Shown: piece after piece, positions 7,313 through 16,632 of the stretch
Numbering within the stretch: position 1 is the first letter of the stretch
Layout: each line of letters opens with the position of its first letter
Assembly (NCBI GenBank): GCA_900549865.1
Contig: URPU01000010.1
Span: forward strand, 1-38,508
DNA: 38,508 nt
Reading direction: 5' to 3'
Source of the DNA: an uncultured Eubacteriales bacterium
GTDB taxonomy: Bacteria > Bacillota > Clostridia > Oscillospirales > Oscillospiraceae
Notes under the pieces: generated by a model
What the model saw: only the letters and a program-made list of their open reading frames with translations
What the model was told of the DNA's origin: nothing
Databases searched by the model: none
Made by a program: the position numbers and the translations under genes

Positions 7313-8422
7313 ATGGACAGCTCATTCACCTTTTCCGCCCCCGGCAGGACCGAGATATGCGGGAATCATACCGATCACCAGCACGGCTGTGTGCTTGCCG
7401 CGGCGATAAACCTCGACACTACGGCCGAGGTGCGGCTGAACGGCAGAAATGCTATATGCATTGATTCGGAGGGCTACGCGCCGTTCGAGATCAAGCTGGA
7501 CGATCTGGCCGTGCGCGAGGATGAGAAAAACACGACCGCCGCACTCGTCCGCGGCGTCGCGGCGGCGTTTGCCACGCGCGGCTGTGATATCCACGGCTTT
7601 GACGCAAAAATACGTTCATCCGTTCTGCCCGGCTCAGGGCTTTCAAGCTCCGCCGCGTTTGAGGTGCTTATTGGGCGCATCCTCAACGGGCTCTTCTTTG
7701 ACGGCCGCATGTCGGATGTCGAAATAGCGCAGATCGGACAATACGCGGAGTGCGAATACTTCAGCAAGCCCTGCGGGCTGATGGATCAAATGGCGTCCAG
7801 CGTCGGCGGGCTTATATATATCGACTTCAAGGATCCGACATCGCCCGTCGTTGAAAAGATCGACTACGATTTTGAAAAGAGCGGCTATACCCTATGCATC
7901 GTTGATTCCGGTGCGGATCATGCGGCGCTTACGGATGAGTACGCCGCCATTCCGCGCGAGCTGGAGAAGGTCTGCGCTGTGTTCGGCAAGCGCTTCCTGC
8001 GCGATGTGGATGAGGCAGAGTTCAGCGCCCATCTTGCGGATGTGCGCTGCGCCGCCGGTGACCGCGCCGTGCTGCGTGCGATGCATGTTTATGATGAAAA
8101 CCGGCGCGTTCAGGCGCAGATACAGGCGTTGAAACGCGGCGACTTTGACGGCTTCCTCAAGCTCATAAATGAATCCGGCCTTTCGTCATGGCTGTATCTG
8201 CAAAACGTAATTCCGGCGGGGAGCACCGCGCATCAGGATATGGCATTCACGCTTGCGCTGTGCAGAAGGCTGCTGGGCGGCAAGGGCGCTGTAAGGATAC
8301 ACGGCGGCGGCTTTGCGGGAACTGTGCTCGCCTTCGTTCCTGACGCGCAGACCGGGGCATTCACCGCGGGCGTCGAGGCGGCACTTGGCGGCGGCAAAGT
8401 TCACGCACTTAAAATCGTGTGA
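7313..8422 (+). CDS. galK: Galactokinase (GHMP kinase)
   Basis: Cytoplasmic kinase of the GHMP superfamily, most likely phosphorylating galactose at C1 as the entry to the Leloir pathway. The substrate signature near the N-terminus is PGRTEICGNHTDHQHG (10-25), a clostridial variant of the usual GRVNLIGEHTDY. The ATP loop is LPGSGLSSSAA (105-115), the likely catalytic Asp is in GLMDQM (155-160), and motif 3 (RIHGGGFAGTVLAF) lies near residue 333. 369 aa, slightly shorter than Escherichia coli GalK. The ATG at 7313 follows GAAGGAG. No galT or galE is next to it, so it appears to be transcribed alone. A related sugar-1-kinase specificity cannot be excluded. Confidence 0.85.
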   Translation: MDSSFTFSAPGRTEICGNHTDHQHGCVLAAAINLDTTAEVRLNGRNAICIDSEGYAPFEIKLDDLAVREDEKNTTAALVRGVAAAFATRGCDIHGFDAKIRSSVLPGSGLSSSAAFEVLIGRILNGLFFDGRMSDVEIAQIGQYAECEYFSKPCGLMDQMASSVGGLIYIDFKDPTSPVVEKIDYDFEKSGYTLCIVDSGADHAALTDEYAAIPRELEKVCAVFGKRFLRDVDEAEFSAHLADVRCAAGDRAVLRAMHVYDENRRVQAQIQALKRGDFDGFLKLINESGLSSWLYLQNVIPAGSTAHQDMAFTLALCRRLLGGKGAVRIHGGGFAGTVLAFVPDAQTGAFTAGVEAALGGGKVHALKIV

Positions 8423-8543
8423 CGGCTCCGCGAATACCGCACTTTCAGAAAAGCACTTTTTGCAATGTATTCAGCACGCAGCGCACTGTTAGTTGCAAAA
8501 AATTCAGTGTATAATGATACCACAAAAACCGTGGAGGTATGAC

Positions 8544-10178
8544 ATGAAAAGAATAGTTGTTGTATTGATGATATGCGCCATGATGCTGTCTGCCGCCGCC
8601 TGCGGAAGCACCGCCGCACAGCCGGCCGCCGCAGCCGAGGCTCCTGCCGCCGCGCAGAACGTTGAAAGCGGCTTCCTCCGCGTTGCCGCGCTGTATGACA
8701 TCAGCACCATGGACGTGGCGCAGACGACGGACAATTACATGGTTCCAATGAATATTTTCGACAGGCTGTTTGAGTCTGAGGTCGAAGCGGACGGAAGCAC
8801 GGCGATAGTGCCCAGCCTCTGCGAAAGCTATGTCGTCTCCGATGACGGCCTGACCTATACCTTCACGCTGAGAGAGGGCGTTGTCTTTTCAAACGGGAGC
8901 GCGCTTACGGCCTCCGACGTGCAGTACACCTTTGAGCGGCTGCTCACCTCCGGCGGCGTGAACGACGATATTCCTCTTGAGGTCGCTGGTGCGGAAGCGC
9001 TGCAAAACGGCGAGGCGGATACGCTTGAGGGCTTCACAGTTATTGATGATTATCACTTCTCCATCACGCTCAACGCCGCGAATGCCGGCTTTGTCGCCGA
9101 GCTTACCGGCCCCGCGATATCCGTCGTTGACCGCGAGACCATGGAGACCGTGCAGAACTTCGGTCTCTCCTGCGAGGATACCATCGGCACCGGCCCCTAT
9201 AAGGTGACGGAATGGGTCGTGAACGACCACTACACGCTTGAGTACAACGATAAGTACTGGGGCGATGAGCCCAGCGTCAAGAAGATGACCGTCTATATCA
9301 TCCCCGACGCATCCACGCAGAACCTCATGTATCAGAACGGCGACCTTGACATAATCGACCTTGAATCCCTCGACGCAAGCATTGTCGAGTCTACATACAA
9401 GACGCAGTATGCCGACAGGATAGTCACCAGCTCCAGAGTCGGGCTTGTATACTTTGCGCTCAACGAGAACAACAAATACCTCTCTGACGTCAATGTGCGC
9501 AAGGCGATACAGGCGGCAGTCGATGTTGACTCCATCGTGACCGGCATATACGCAGGCGACGCCGTTGTGGAAAACGGCATCATCCCCATGGGCGTGTGGG
9601 GCTTCAACAAGGCTCTTGAGCGCCCGGCGTATGACCCCGCAGCGGCAAAGGCGTTGCTTGAGTCGGCCGGATATTCCGACGGCGAGATAAGCTTTGAGCT
9701 TGCCATGGATTCCTCCGCCTCCGGCAACATCCAGCTCGTCTATCAGGTCATCGAGCAGAATCTTCAGGCCATCGGCATAAACGCGGAGATAAAGAGCTAT
9801 GATGAGTCCTCATGGCTGGATCTGCGCAAATCCGGAGAGATGGATTCCTTCGTCGCCACATGGACGATGGATTATAACGACCCGGCAAATATAATGTACA
9901 CCTTCTTCGGCACGCCGGAAAAGACGCGCATACGCAGTCTCAACTACCCCGACACGGAGATAATGGCGCGCGTTGCCGCGGCCTCCGGCATCACCGACGA
10001 TGACGCCCGCATGGCCGAGTATCAGGCGCTTGAAAAGAAGATAGTGTCCGACGACGCTGCGTGGGTCCCCCTCTTCGGGAATACGCACCTCTTTGCGATA
10101 GGCGAAAGAGTTGACAGCTTCGTTCCCTACTGGGCCGGCTACAGCAACTTCTACGCAAAGGACGTCACACTCAAGTAA
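8544..10178 (+). CDS. Oligopeptide/dipeptide-type substrate-binding lipoprotein
   Basis: Extracellular solute-binding protein of family 5 (DppA/OppA type), tethered to the membrane outer face. The start is the ATG at 8544, not the earlier in-frame ATG at 8493, because GGAGG sits seven bases before 8544 and the signal peptide begins there. The lipid Cys is residue 20 (LSAAAC), followed by an Ala-rich linker. Family marks are LRVAALYDISTMD, the YTFTLREGVVFSNGSALTASDV region, GTGPYKV and VRKAIQAAVD. First gene of a five-gene importer operon; a strong hairpin (10183-10238) separates it from the permeases and probably keeps its expression higher. Peptide is the likely ligand, but family 5 also includes nickel and sugar binders. 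Confidence 0.9.
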   Translation: MKRIVVVLMICAMMLSAAACGSTAAQPAAAAEAPAAAQNVESGFLRVAALYDISTMDVAQTTDNYMVPMNIFDRLFESEVEADGSTAIVPSLCESYVVSDDGLTYTFTLREGVVFSNGSALTASDVQYTFERLLTSGGVNDDIPLEVAGAEALQNGEADTLEGFTVIDDYHFSITLNAANAGFVAELTGPAISVVDRETMETVQNFGLSCEDTIGTGPYKVTEWVVNDHYTLEYNDKYWGDEPSVKKMTVYIIPDASTQNLMYQNGDLDIIDLESLDASIVESTYKTQYADRIVTSSRVGLVYFALNENNKYLSDVNVRKAIQAAVDVDSIVTGIYAGDAVVENGIIPMGVWGFNKALERPAYDPAAAKALLESAGYSDGEISFELAMDSSASGNIQLVYQVIEQNLQAIGINAEIKSYDESSWLDLRKSGEMDSFVATWTMDYNDPANIMYTFFGTPEKTRIRSLNYPDTEIMARVAAASGITDDDARMAEYQALEKKIVSDDAAWVPLFGNTHLFAIGERVDSFVPYWAGYSNFYAKDVTLK

Positions 10179-10182
10179 AAGG

Positions 10183-10238
10183 CATAATATACGCACAGGC
10201 TGGACGCTCATGATCAGGGCGTCCGCGCTGTGCGTTAT
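10183..10238 (+). terminator. Intra-operon hairpin after the binding-protein gene
   Basis: Long hairpin: CATAA-ACGCACAG-GGACGC on the left arm pairs with GCGTCC-CTGTGCGT-TATG on the right, interrupted by small bulges, then TAATATTTTAT. It looks like a partial terminator or RNA-stabilising stem that lets the binding protein be made in excess over the permeases. Confidence 0.65.
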
Positions 10239-10264
10239 GTAATATTTTATTAGCGAGGGGCAAT

Positions 10265-11188
10265 ATGGCAAAAAACATACTCGCACGCATACTACAGGCT
10301 ATTCTTGTGATGCTGGGCGTTGCACTTTTGATATTCATCATGCTGCGCATCGTTCCCGGCGACGCGATAGTGACCATGATGGGCGAACACGCCAAGCTTG
10401 AAACTATAGAGCGCATGACGCGGGAGCTTGGCCTTGACCAGCCTGTCTATGTGCAGTTCTGGCGCTATATCACCGGCGCGCTGCGCGGCGATTTCGGCAC
10501 GAGCTATGCGCTGAACCGCAGCGTATCTGAGCTTATTGGGCTTGCTTTCCCGAACACACTGCGTCTTGCCGTGGCCGCGGCCATTGTTGCGTGGATAACG
10601 GGCATAATCTGCGGCATAATCGCCGCCGTGAAGAAAAACGGCATACTTGACCATCTGTTCATGGGCTTTTCGCTGCTGGGCGTGTCCGTGCCGGTGTTTA
10701 TGGTGGCAATGGTGCTGCAATACTTCCTTGCCTACCGTCTTAAGCTGCTGCCCATTTCCGGTGTTGACAGCTGGCAGGGCTATATCCTGCCTGCGATCGC
10801 GCTGGGCTGGAACAGCGCCGGAAGCATCGCGCGCCTCACGCGCTCCACGCTTCTGGAGGTTCTGCAGGAGGATTACATAGACACTGCCCGCGCCAAGGGG
10901 CACCGCCAGCTCGGCGTGATAACCGTGCACGCCCTGCGCAATGCGCTGCTGCCGGTCATAACCATGATGGCGGTGCAGCTTTCTTCCCTGCTTTCGGGCG
11001 CGGTCATATGTGAGACGGTCTTTTCTGTGAACGGCATAGGGCGGCTCGTGGTTCAGGCCATAGAGGGGCGCGACATCCCTCTGCTTCAAGGGACCATCCT
11101 CTTCTCAACGCTGCTGGTCATCCTCGGCAATCTCATTGCCGACTGCCTGTACGCGGCGCTTGACCCGCGCATCAGCAAGGAGGTGTGA
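10265..11188 (+). CDS. Peptide ABC transporter permease (DppB/OppB type)
   Basis: Integral membrane subunit of the importer, 307 aa with about six membrane helices. The N-terminal part has the DppB marks GDAIVTMMG and GDFGTSY. The ATPase-coupling EAA loop reads EDYIDTARAKG near residue 202-212. Near the C-terminus VFSVNGIGRL is also conserved in the family. The ribosome site GAGGGG lies a few bases before the ATG at 10265. It is followed directly by the second permease, whose ribosome site overlaps the end of this gene. Confidence 0.92.
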   Translation: MAKNILARILQAILVMLGVALLIFIMLRIVPGDAIVTMMGEHAKLETIERMTRELGLDQPVYVQFWRYITGALRGDFGTSYALNRSVSELIGLAFPNTLRLAVAAAIVAWITGIICGIIAAVKKNGILDHLFMGFSLLGVSVPVFMVAMVLQYFLAYRLKLLPISGVDSWQGYILPAIALGWNSAGSIARLTRSTLLEVLQEDYIDTARAKGHRQLGVITVHALRNALLPVITMMAVQLSSLLSGAVICETVFSVNGIGRLVVQAIEGRDIPLLQGTILFSTLLVILGNLIADCLYAALDPRISKEV

Positions 11189-11190
11189 GC

Positions 11191-12087
11191 ATGAAAGAAC
11201 AAGCTGATATCGACGCCGCTCTGAAAAGCCAGATAGGCGAAACCGAAAACTTCAAGACCGCAATGCTCAAGCTGTGCCATGAGAACAGGCTTGCTGTCAT
11301 ATCCGCCGCAGTCATATTGCTGTTCCTGCTGGCCGCCGTTTTCGCGCCGCTGCTCACGCCATACAGCTTCGATGAAATGGACCTTATGCACCGGCTTGCC
11401 CCGCCGTCGGCGGAGCATCTTCTCGGCACCGATGAGGCGGGGCGCGACATATTGACAAGGATGCTGTACGGTTCGCGCGTGTCGCTGCTCGTCGGCATTG
11501 TGCCCACGGTGATCTCTATGCTTGCCGGGGCCGCGCTGGGCATCATCGCGGGCTACGCCGGGGGAAAGACCGACGCCGTGATAATGCGTCTTGCCGACGT
11601 TATGCTTGCATTCCCGTCCATGTTTCTTGCCATGGTGATAATGTATACCCTCGGCGATGGGATGATAAACATATTCCTTGCGCTTGCGCTTGTGAACTGG
11701 GCCAGCGTGGCGCGCATCGTGCGCGCGGAGACGCTGAAGCTCAAGGAGACGGAATTCGTCGAGGCGGCGCGCTCCATCGGAGTCGGCAAGGTGACTATAA
11801 TGCTGCGCCACATCCTGCCAAACTGCATTCCGTCGCTCATCGTTCTCTTCACGCTGAACATCCCGTCGGCTATACTGTCCGAAAGCTCGCTGAGCTTCCT
11901 CGGGATAGGCATAAAAGCGCCGCAGGCCTCGTGGGGGCTGATGGTCAACACCGGGCGGCAGTTCCTTTACAGCCAGCCGTGGCTGAGTCTCGCGCCGAGC
12001 ATGGCGATAATGCTTATAGTTCTGGCGTTCAACTTCCTTGGCGACGGACTGCGCGACGTGCTGGACCCGCATCTCAAAAATCAGTGA
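11191..12087 (+). CDS. Peptide ABC transporter permease (DppC/OppC type)
   Basis: Second membrane subunit, 298 aa from the ATG at 11191. A GTG at 11185 is also in frame but sits inside the spacing of the AAGGAGG site, so ATG is preferred. Family marks are the N-terminal cytoplasmic segment, the motif HLLGTDEAGRD before the second membrane region, LVGIVPTVIS, the EAA loop ETEFVEAARSIG, and the C-terminal GDGLRDVLDPH, which is diagnostic for DppC/OppC. It pairs with the DppB-type subunit to form the channel. Confidence 0.92.
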   Translation: MKEQADIDAALKSQIGETENFKTAMLKLCHENRLAVISAAVILLFLLAAVFAPLLTPYSFDEMDLMHRLAPPSAEHLLGTDEAGRDILTRMLYGSRVSLLVGIVPTVISMLAGAALGIIAGYAGGKTDAVIMRLADVMLAFPSMFLAMVIMYTLGDGMINIFLALALVNWASVARIVRAETLKLKETEFVEAARSIGVGKVTIMLRHILPNCIPSLIVLFTLNIPSAILSESSLSFLGIGIKAPQASWGLMVNTGRQFLYSQPWLSLAPSMAIMLIVLAFNFLGDGLRDVLDPHLKNQ

Positions 12088-12100
12088 AGGAGGCGCTCTT

Positions 12101-13078
12101 GTGGAAAATATAGTTTTGCAGGCCGAACACCTGTGCACAAGCTTTTTCACGCGCAACGGCGAAGTGAAAGCCGTGAATGACGTCTCCATCTCCGTGCCGC
12201 GTGGAAAAGTCGTCGGCATAGTCGGCGAATCCGGCTGCGGGAAGAGCATGACGGCGCGCTCCATCATCCGGCTTTTGAAATACCCCGGAAAGATCGTCAG
12301 CGGCAGCGTCACACTTGCCGGAAAGGAGCTAACTACGCTTTCCGAGCATGAAATGTCCACCGTGCGCGGTGAAGAGATAGGCATGATATTTCAGGAGCCT
12401 ATGACGAGCCTCAACCCAGTCATAAAGGTCGGCCGTCAGGTGCAGGAGGCGCTGCTGCTGCACCGCAAGCTCACGCGCCGCGAGGCGCGCGCGGAGGTCC
12501 TGCGCATGTTCAAAAAGGTCGGCATATCCGAGCCGGAACGGCGGTATGACTGCTATCCGCATGAGCTGTCCGGCGGACTGCGGCAGAGGGTGATGATCGC
12601 CATGGCGATGATCTGCCGGCCGAAGCTCATAATTGCCGACGAACCGACGACGGCGCTTGATGTTACTGTCGAAGCGCAGATACTTCAATTGATGATGCAG
12701 CTAAAGAATGAGACCGGCTCCGGGATCATGCTCATTTCCCATAATCTCGGCGTCATTGCGCAGATGTGCGATTACGTTTATGTGATGTACGCCGGGCGCG
12801 TCGTTGAGCAGGCCGAGACCTTTGAGCTTTTCTCTCATCCCGCGCACCCGTACACCATTGGGCTGATGTCCTCCGTCGCCTCTCTTGACCGCGACCGGGG
12901 GCAGCTCGACACCATTCCGGGCGTTGTGCCGAATCTGCTTCATCTTCCGGAAGGGTGCAGCTTTTCGCCGCGGTGCACCCGCTGCAATGCTGAGTGCAGC
13001 GCCGCCACGCCGGAGCTTGTTGAGATCGCGCCGGGGCATCTGGTGCGCTGTGTGCGCACAATGGAGGGGCAACTATGA
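12101..13078 (+). CDS. Peptide ABC transporter ATPase (DppD/OppD type)
   Basis: Cytoplasmic ATPase, 326 aa. The start is GTG at 12101 because AAGGAGG lies eight bases upstream; the longer open frame (from 12038) would overlap the previous gene. Walker A GESGCGKS (42-49), Q-loop FQEP (97-100), signature LSGGLRQR (156-163), Walker B LIIADEPTTALD. The C-terminal oligopeptide-type extension contains four Cys in CSFSPRCTRCNAEC, a pattern seen in many DppD/OppD proteins that may hold an iron-sulfur cluster. Stop and next start overlap as ATGA, so the two ATPases are translationally coupled. Confidence 0.92.
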   Translation: MENIVLQAEHLCTSFFTRNGEVKAVNDVSISVPRGKVVGIVGESGCGKSMTARSIIRLLKYPGKIVSGSVTLAGKELTTLSEHEMSTVRGEEIGMIFQEPMTSLNPVIKVGRQVQEALLLHRKLTRREARAEVLRMFKKVGISEPERRYDCYPHELSGGLRQRVMIAMAMICRPKLIIADEPTTALDVTVEAQILQLMMQLKNETGSGIMLISHNLGVIAQMCDYVYVMYAGRVVEQAETFELFSHPAHPYTIGLMSSVASLDRDRGQLDTIPGVVPNLLHLPEGCSFSPRCTRCNAECSAATPELVEIAPGHLVRCVRTMEGQL

Positions 13079-14037
13079 GCGATGTTCTTTTGAAAGCCGA
13101 GCATGTTACAAAGGACTTCCCGCTGAAAAATAAAAAGCGCGTGCACGCCGTCACCGATGTTTCGCTGGATATATACAAGGGCGAGACGCTTGCGCTCGTC
13201 GGCGAATCCGGCTGCGGCAAATCGACGCTTGGCCGGACGCTCATACAGCTTATAAAGCCTACATCCGGCGATGTGTACTTCGACGGCGATAAAATAAGCG
13301 GGCTGAGCGAAAAGGATTTTCGCCGGTACAGGCGGCGGATGCAGCTTATTTTTCAGGATCCATACGCCTCGCTGAATCCGCGCATGACCGTGCGCGATAT
13401 CGTGGCAGAGCCGCTGAAAACATACCGCATCTGCCGCGGCGAGGAGGAGACCACGAAGCTCGTGCTGGAGCTTCTGAATGCCGTCGGCATTCCGGGTGAG
13501 TTTCTTTACAGATACCCGCACCAGTTTTCCGGCGGACAGCGCCAGCGCATAGGCATCGCGCGCGCCATCGCCCTCGGGCCGGAGCTTGTAGTATGTGATG
13601 AGCCTGTGTCCGCGCTGGACGTCTCCGTGCAGAACCAGATACTGAATCTTCTGAAAAAGCTTCAGCAGGAACGCGCGCTGACCTATCTTTTCATAAGTCA
13701 TGACCTCTCCGTCGTGCGCTTCATCGCGGACAGAGTGTGCGTGATGTTCCTCGGCCGGCTGTGCGAGCTTGGGAACACGGCGGATATATACGCCGCACCC
13801 TTGCATCCGTATACGCGCTTTCTCATAAACGCGATCCCCAAGGCAGACCCCACCGCGCGCGTTTTTGAAAAGCCCCTCCTCACCGGAGAGCTGCCCAGCC
13901 CGATAGACCCGCCCACGGGGTGCCGCTTCCACACGCGCTGCCCCTACGCCACTGAGCGCTGCCGCGGCGAACAGCCGGAGCTGCGCCCGGTAAACGGACG
14001 GCTCGTCGCCTGTCACCGCGCGGAAGAGCTTAAATAA
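13075..14037 (+). CDS. Peptide ABC transporter ATPase (DppF/OppF type)
   Basis: Second ATPase of the importer, 320 aa, partner of the DppD-type subunit. Walker A GESGCGKS (43-50), FQDPYASLNPRM (the Q-loop typical of OppF), signature FSGGQRQR, Walker B LVVCDEPVSALD, and H-loop SHDL. The C-terminal extension ends with GCRFHTRCPYATERC. Overlaps the previous gene by four bases (ATGA). Last gene of the operon, followed by a strong terminator. Confidence 0.93.
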   Translation: MSDVLLKAEHVTKDFPLKNKKRVHAVTDVSLDIYKGETLALVGESGCGKSTLGRTLIQLIKPTSGDVYFDGDKISGLSEKDFRRYRRRMQLIFQDPYASLNPRMTVRDIVAEPLKTYRICRGEEETTKLVLELLNAVGIPGEFLYRYPHQFSGGQRQRIGIARAIALGPELVVCDEPVSALDVSVQNQILNLLKKLQQERALTYLFISHDLSVVRFIADRVCVMFLGRLCELGNTADIYAAPLHPYTRFLINAIPKADPTARVFEKPLLTGELPSPIDPPTGCRFHTRCPYATERCRGEQPELRPVNGRLVACHRAEELK

Positions 14038-14052
14038 GGTGAATATACATCA

Positions 14053-14092
14053 AAGGACTCCGCCAGAATCGGCGGAGTCCTTGCTTTTTTCG
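14053..14092 (+). terminator. Intrinsic terminator of the peptide importer operon
   Basis: Perfect 12-base stem AAGGACTCCGCC (14053-14064) / GGCGGAGTCCTT (14071-14082) with a six-base loop, then GCTTTTTTCGTTTT. It sits only six bases from the end of the convergent copA gene. Confidence 0.9.
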
Positions 14093-14097
14093 TTTTC

Positions 14098-14307
14098 TTA
14101 CTTGATCTCGGTCACAGTGTAATCCTTGGCCTCAACGGCGTTTTTGAGAACGGCGTCGTCCACAGGGGCGCTGAGCGTGACAACTGCGGTTCCGGCTTCA
14201 TGGCTCACCTTCGCGTCGGCGACCTCGGGAATCGCTTCGAGCGCCTTTTTTACGGTTGCCTCGCAGTGGGAGCACATCATGCCGGTGATTTTCATTGTTT
14301 TTTCCAT
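14098..14307 (-). other. copZ: Possible internally initiated CopZ-type copper chaperone
   Basis: In the copA frame, ATG at 14307 is preceded by AAGGAG (complement of 14317-14322) with nine bases between. Starting there gives a 69-aa protein, MEKTMKITGMMCSHC onward, that has the size and fold pattern of free CopZ: one CxxC metal site and a beta-alpha-beta-beta-alpha-beta layout. The linker just before it is Lys/Glu-rich (residues about 755-770). Both the fused form and a free chaperone may be made. That two products exist is inference; the ribosome site and ATG are directly visible. Confidence 0.5.
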
Positions 14308-16617
14308 TTCAGTAGTCTCCTTCTTGATTTCTTTTATATGATTTTTCCTTTTATGGTCACGGCTTGCGTCGTGAAGCTTGAACAGATTCAGCCGCAGGGC
14401 GTTTGAAACGACGCAGAAGCTCGAAAGGCTCATTGCCGCCGCGCCAAGCATCGGATTAAGCGTAAGCCCAAGCGAAACGAATACGCCCGCCGCGATGGGG
14501 ATGCCGATGGTGTTGTAAAAGAACGCCCAGAAGAGGTTTTCGTGGATGTTGCGCAGCGTGGCTCGGCTCAGGCGGATCGCGGCGGGAACGTCGCTCAGGC
14601 GGCTTTTCATCAGCACAACGTCGGCCGCGTCTATGGCCACATCGGTTCCCGCGCCGATGGCTATCCCGATGTTCGCGCGCGTCAGCGCCGGGGCGTCGTT
14701 TATCCCGTCGCCGACCATTGCGACCTTCCCCTGCTCCATAAGACGGCGTATCACGCTCTCCTTCCCGTCGGGAAGAACACCGGCTATAACATGGTCAACA
14801 CCGGCCTGCGCGCCGATGGCCTTCGCCGTGCGCTCATTGTCGCCGGTAAGCATAACGACCTGGATGCCCATATTCTGAAGCTCACGCACAGCCTGCGGGC
14901 TGTCGGGCTTTATGATGTCCGCCACGGCTATTATGCCGAGGAGCCTGTCTCCGTCGCAGAACATAAGCGGCGTTTTCCCGGCCTCGGACAGGGCCGCAGC
15001 CTTTGCCTGCATATCGTCAGGCACGGCGAGCTTTCCGCCGATAAAGGCGCAGCTTCCTCCATACAGCGTTCTGCCGCCGTAAACCGCCGTGAGGCCGTTT
15101 CCGGGAAGCGCGCGGAAGTCCGTCACCTCCTGCGGTGCTATCTTTCTGCTTTCGGCGTACTGCATCACAGCACCGGCCAGCGGGTGCTCGCTCTTCTGCT
15201 CAAGCGAAGCGGCAAGCGTGACAAACTCCGCCTCCGAAACGCCCTCCGCCGGGATGATATCCGTGACCGCCGGTTCGCCGCTGGTTATGGTGCCCGTCTT
15301 GTCGAGCGCCACTATCTCGATTCGTCCGGTCTCTTCAAGCGAGGCGGCAGTTTTGAAAAGTATGCCGTTTTTCGCGCCGAGGCCGCTGCCGACCATAATG
15401 GCGACAGGCGTGGCGAGGCCGAGCGCGCACGGACAGCTTATCACCAACACGGATATCCCGCGCGCCAGCGCAAAGCCGACGCCCTGGCCAAGCAGCAGCC
15501 AGACCACCGTTGTTATAGCGGCAATGGATATTACCGTGGGCACAAACACGCCGGAGACCTTATCCGCTATCTTCGCAATGGGTGCTTTCGTCGCCGCCGC
15601 GTCGCTGACCATCCGGATTATCTGGGAAAGCGTGGTGTCCTCGCCGACGCGCGTGGCGCGGCATTTCAGATACCCGGACTGATTGACCGTTGCCGCCGTC
15701 ACGGTGTCGCCCGGCGCTTTGTCGGCAGGGATGCTTTCGCCGGTTATCGCCGCCTCGTTGACGGCGCTGCTGCCCTCCAGCACTACGCCGTCAACCGGGA
15801 TGCTTTCGCCGGGGCGGACGGCAAAAACGTCGTCCTTGCGTACCTGCTCGACCGGGATGACAGCTTCCGCGCCATCGCGTATAACGGTCGCCGTCTTGGG
15901 GGCAAGCTTCATAAGCCCCTTAAGCGCATCCGTCGTTTTCCCTTTGGAACGCGCCTCCAGCATTTTGCCGACGGTTATCAGCGTCAGTATCATGGCGGCG
16001 GACTCAAAGTAAAAGTCCATCATATAATCCATGACCGCCGCGGAGTCGCCCTTTACCTGTGCATCCGTCATTGCAAACAGCGCATAGGTGCTGTACACAA
16101 ATGCGGCCGTTGCGCCCAGCGCGACGAGCGTGTCCATATTTGGGGCGCGGTGCCACATGCTTTTATAGCCGCTTATGAAAAACCGCTGGTTTATGACCAT
16201 TATGATGACCGTCAGCAGAAGCTGGGTAAGCCCCATTGCAACGTGGTTGCCGTCATAAAACGCAGGAAGCGGCCAGCCCCACATCATGTGCCCCATTGAA
16301 AAGTACATCAGCACGATCAGGAAACCCAGCGACCATATGAGCCGCCACTTCAGCTTCGGCGTTTCGTGGTCCTCAAGCTGTGCTTCTGCTTCAGACGCGG
16401 ACGGCGCAGCATTTCCCGCCCCTTTGAGTGACGCACCGTATCCTGCCTCCTGCACAGCGGAGATTATCGCTGCGGAAGAGGCGCTCCCCTCCACGCCCAT
16501 GGAATTCGTAAGCAGACTTACGGCGCAGGAGGTAACTCCAGGAACCTTTGAAACGGCCTTCTCCACACGCGCGGAACACGCCGCGCAACTCATCCCCGTA
16601 ACATTATATTGTACCAC
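14098..16617 (-). CDS. copA: Cu(I)-exporting P1B-type ATPase with fused C-terminal CopZ domain
   Basis: Copper export pump of 839 aa. N-terminal heavy-metal domain with GMSCAAC (8-14), about eight membrane helices, the phosphatase loop TGES (292-295), metal-path motif SCPCALG (394-400), phosphorylation site DKTGT (439-443), SEHPL (476-480) and GDGINDAP (636-643). Unusually, a second metal-binding domain (GMMCSHC) follows the last membrane helix from residue 771, so the CopZ chaperone is joined to the C-terminus. A ribosome site and ATG lie inside the gene at this junction (see the entry at 14307). The start is GTG at 16617, eight bases after GAAGG. Fifteen bases after csoR, hence one operon under CsoR control. 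Cu(I) rather than Zn/Cd specificity follows from CPC and from CsoR. Confidence 0.94.
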   Translation of the reverse strand: MVQYNVTGMSCAACSARVEKAVSKVPGVTSCAVSLLTNSMGVEGSASSAAIISAVQEAGYGASLKGAGNAAPSASEAEAQLEDHETPKLKWRLIWSLGFLIVLMYFSMGHMMWGWPLPAFYDGNHVAMGLTQLLLTVIIMVINQRFFISGYKSMWHRAPNMDTLVALGATAAFVYSTYALFAMTDAQVKGDSAAVMDYMMDFYFESAAMILTLITVGKMLEARSKGKTTDALKGLMKLAPKTATVIRDGAEAVIPVEQVRKDDVFAVRPGESIPVDGVVLEGSSAVNEAAITGESIPADKAPGDTVTAATVNQSGYLKCRATRVGEDTTLSQIIRMVSDAAATKAPIAKIADKVSGVFVPTVISIAAITTVVWLLLGQGVGFALARGISVLVISCPCALGLATPVAIMVGSGLGAKNGILFKTAASLEETGRIEIVALDKTGTITSGEPAVTDIIPAEGVSEAEFVTLAASLEQKSEHPLAGAVMQYAESRKIAPQEVTDFRALPGNGLTAVYGGRTLYGGSCAFIGGKLAVPDDMQAKAAALSEAGKTPLMFCDGDRLLGIIAVADIIKPDSPQAVRELQNMGIQVVMLTGDNERTAKAIGAQAGVDHVIAGVLPDGKESVIRRLMEQGKVAMVGDGINDAPALTRANIGIAIGAGTDVAIDAADVVLMKSRLSDVPAAIRLSRATLRNIHENLFWAFFYNTIGIPIAAGVFVSLGLTLNPMLGAAAMSLSSFCVVSNALRLNLFKLHDASRDHKRKNHIKEIKKETTEMEKTMKITGMMCSHCEATVKKALEAIPEVADAKVSHEAGTAVVTLSAPVDDAVLKNAVEAKDYTVTEIK

Positions 16618-16632
16618 TTGACATGCCTTCTT

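Noticed and set aside
11086..12384. 432-codon open frame opposite the DppC-type permease gene
   Set aside because: Antisense to a clear permease; His/Arg-rich translation without known motifs.
14542..16299. 585-codon open frame on the plus strand opposite copA
   Set aside because: It is antisense to an intact, motif-complete CopA and has low-complexity, Arg/His-rich composition; such shadows are common opposite GC-rich genes.
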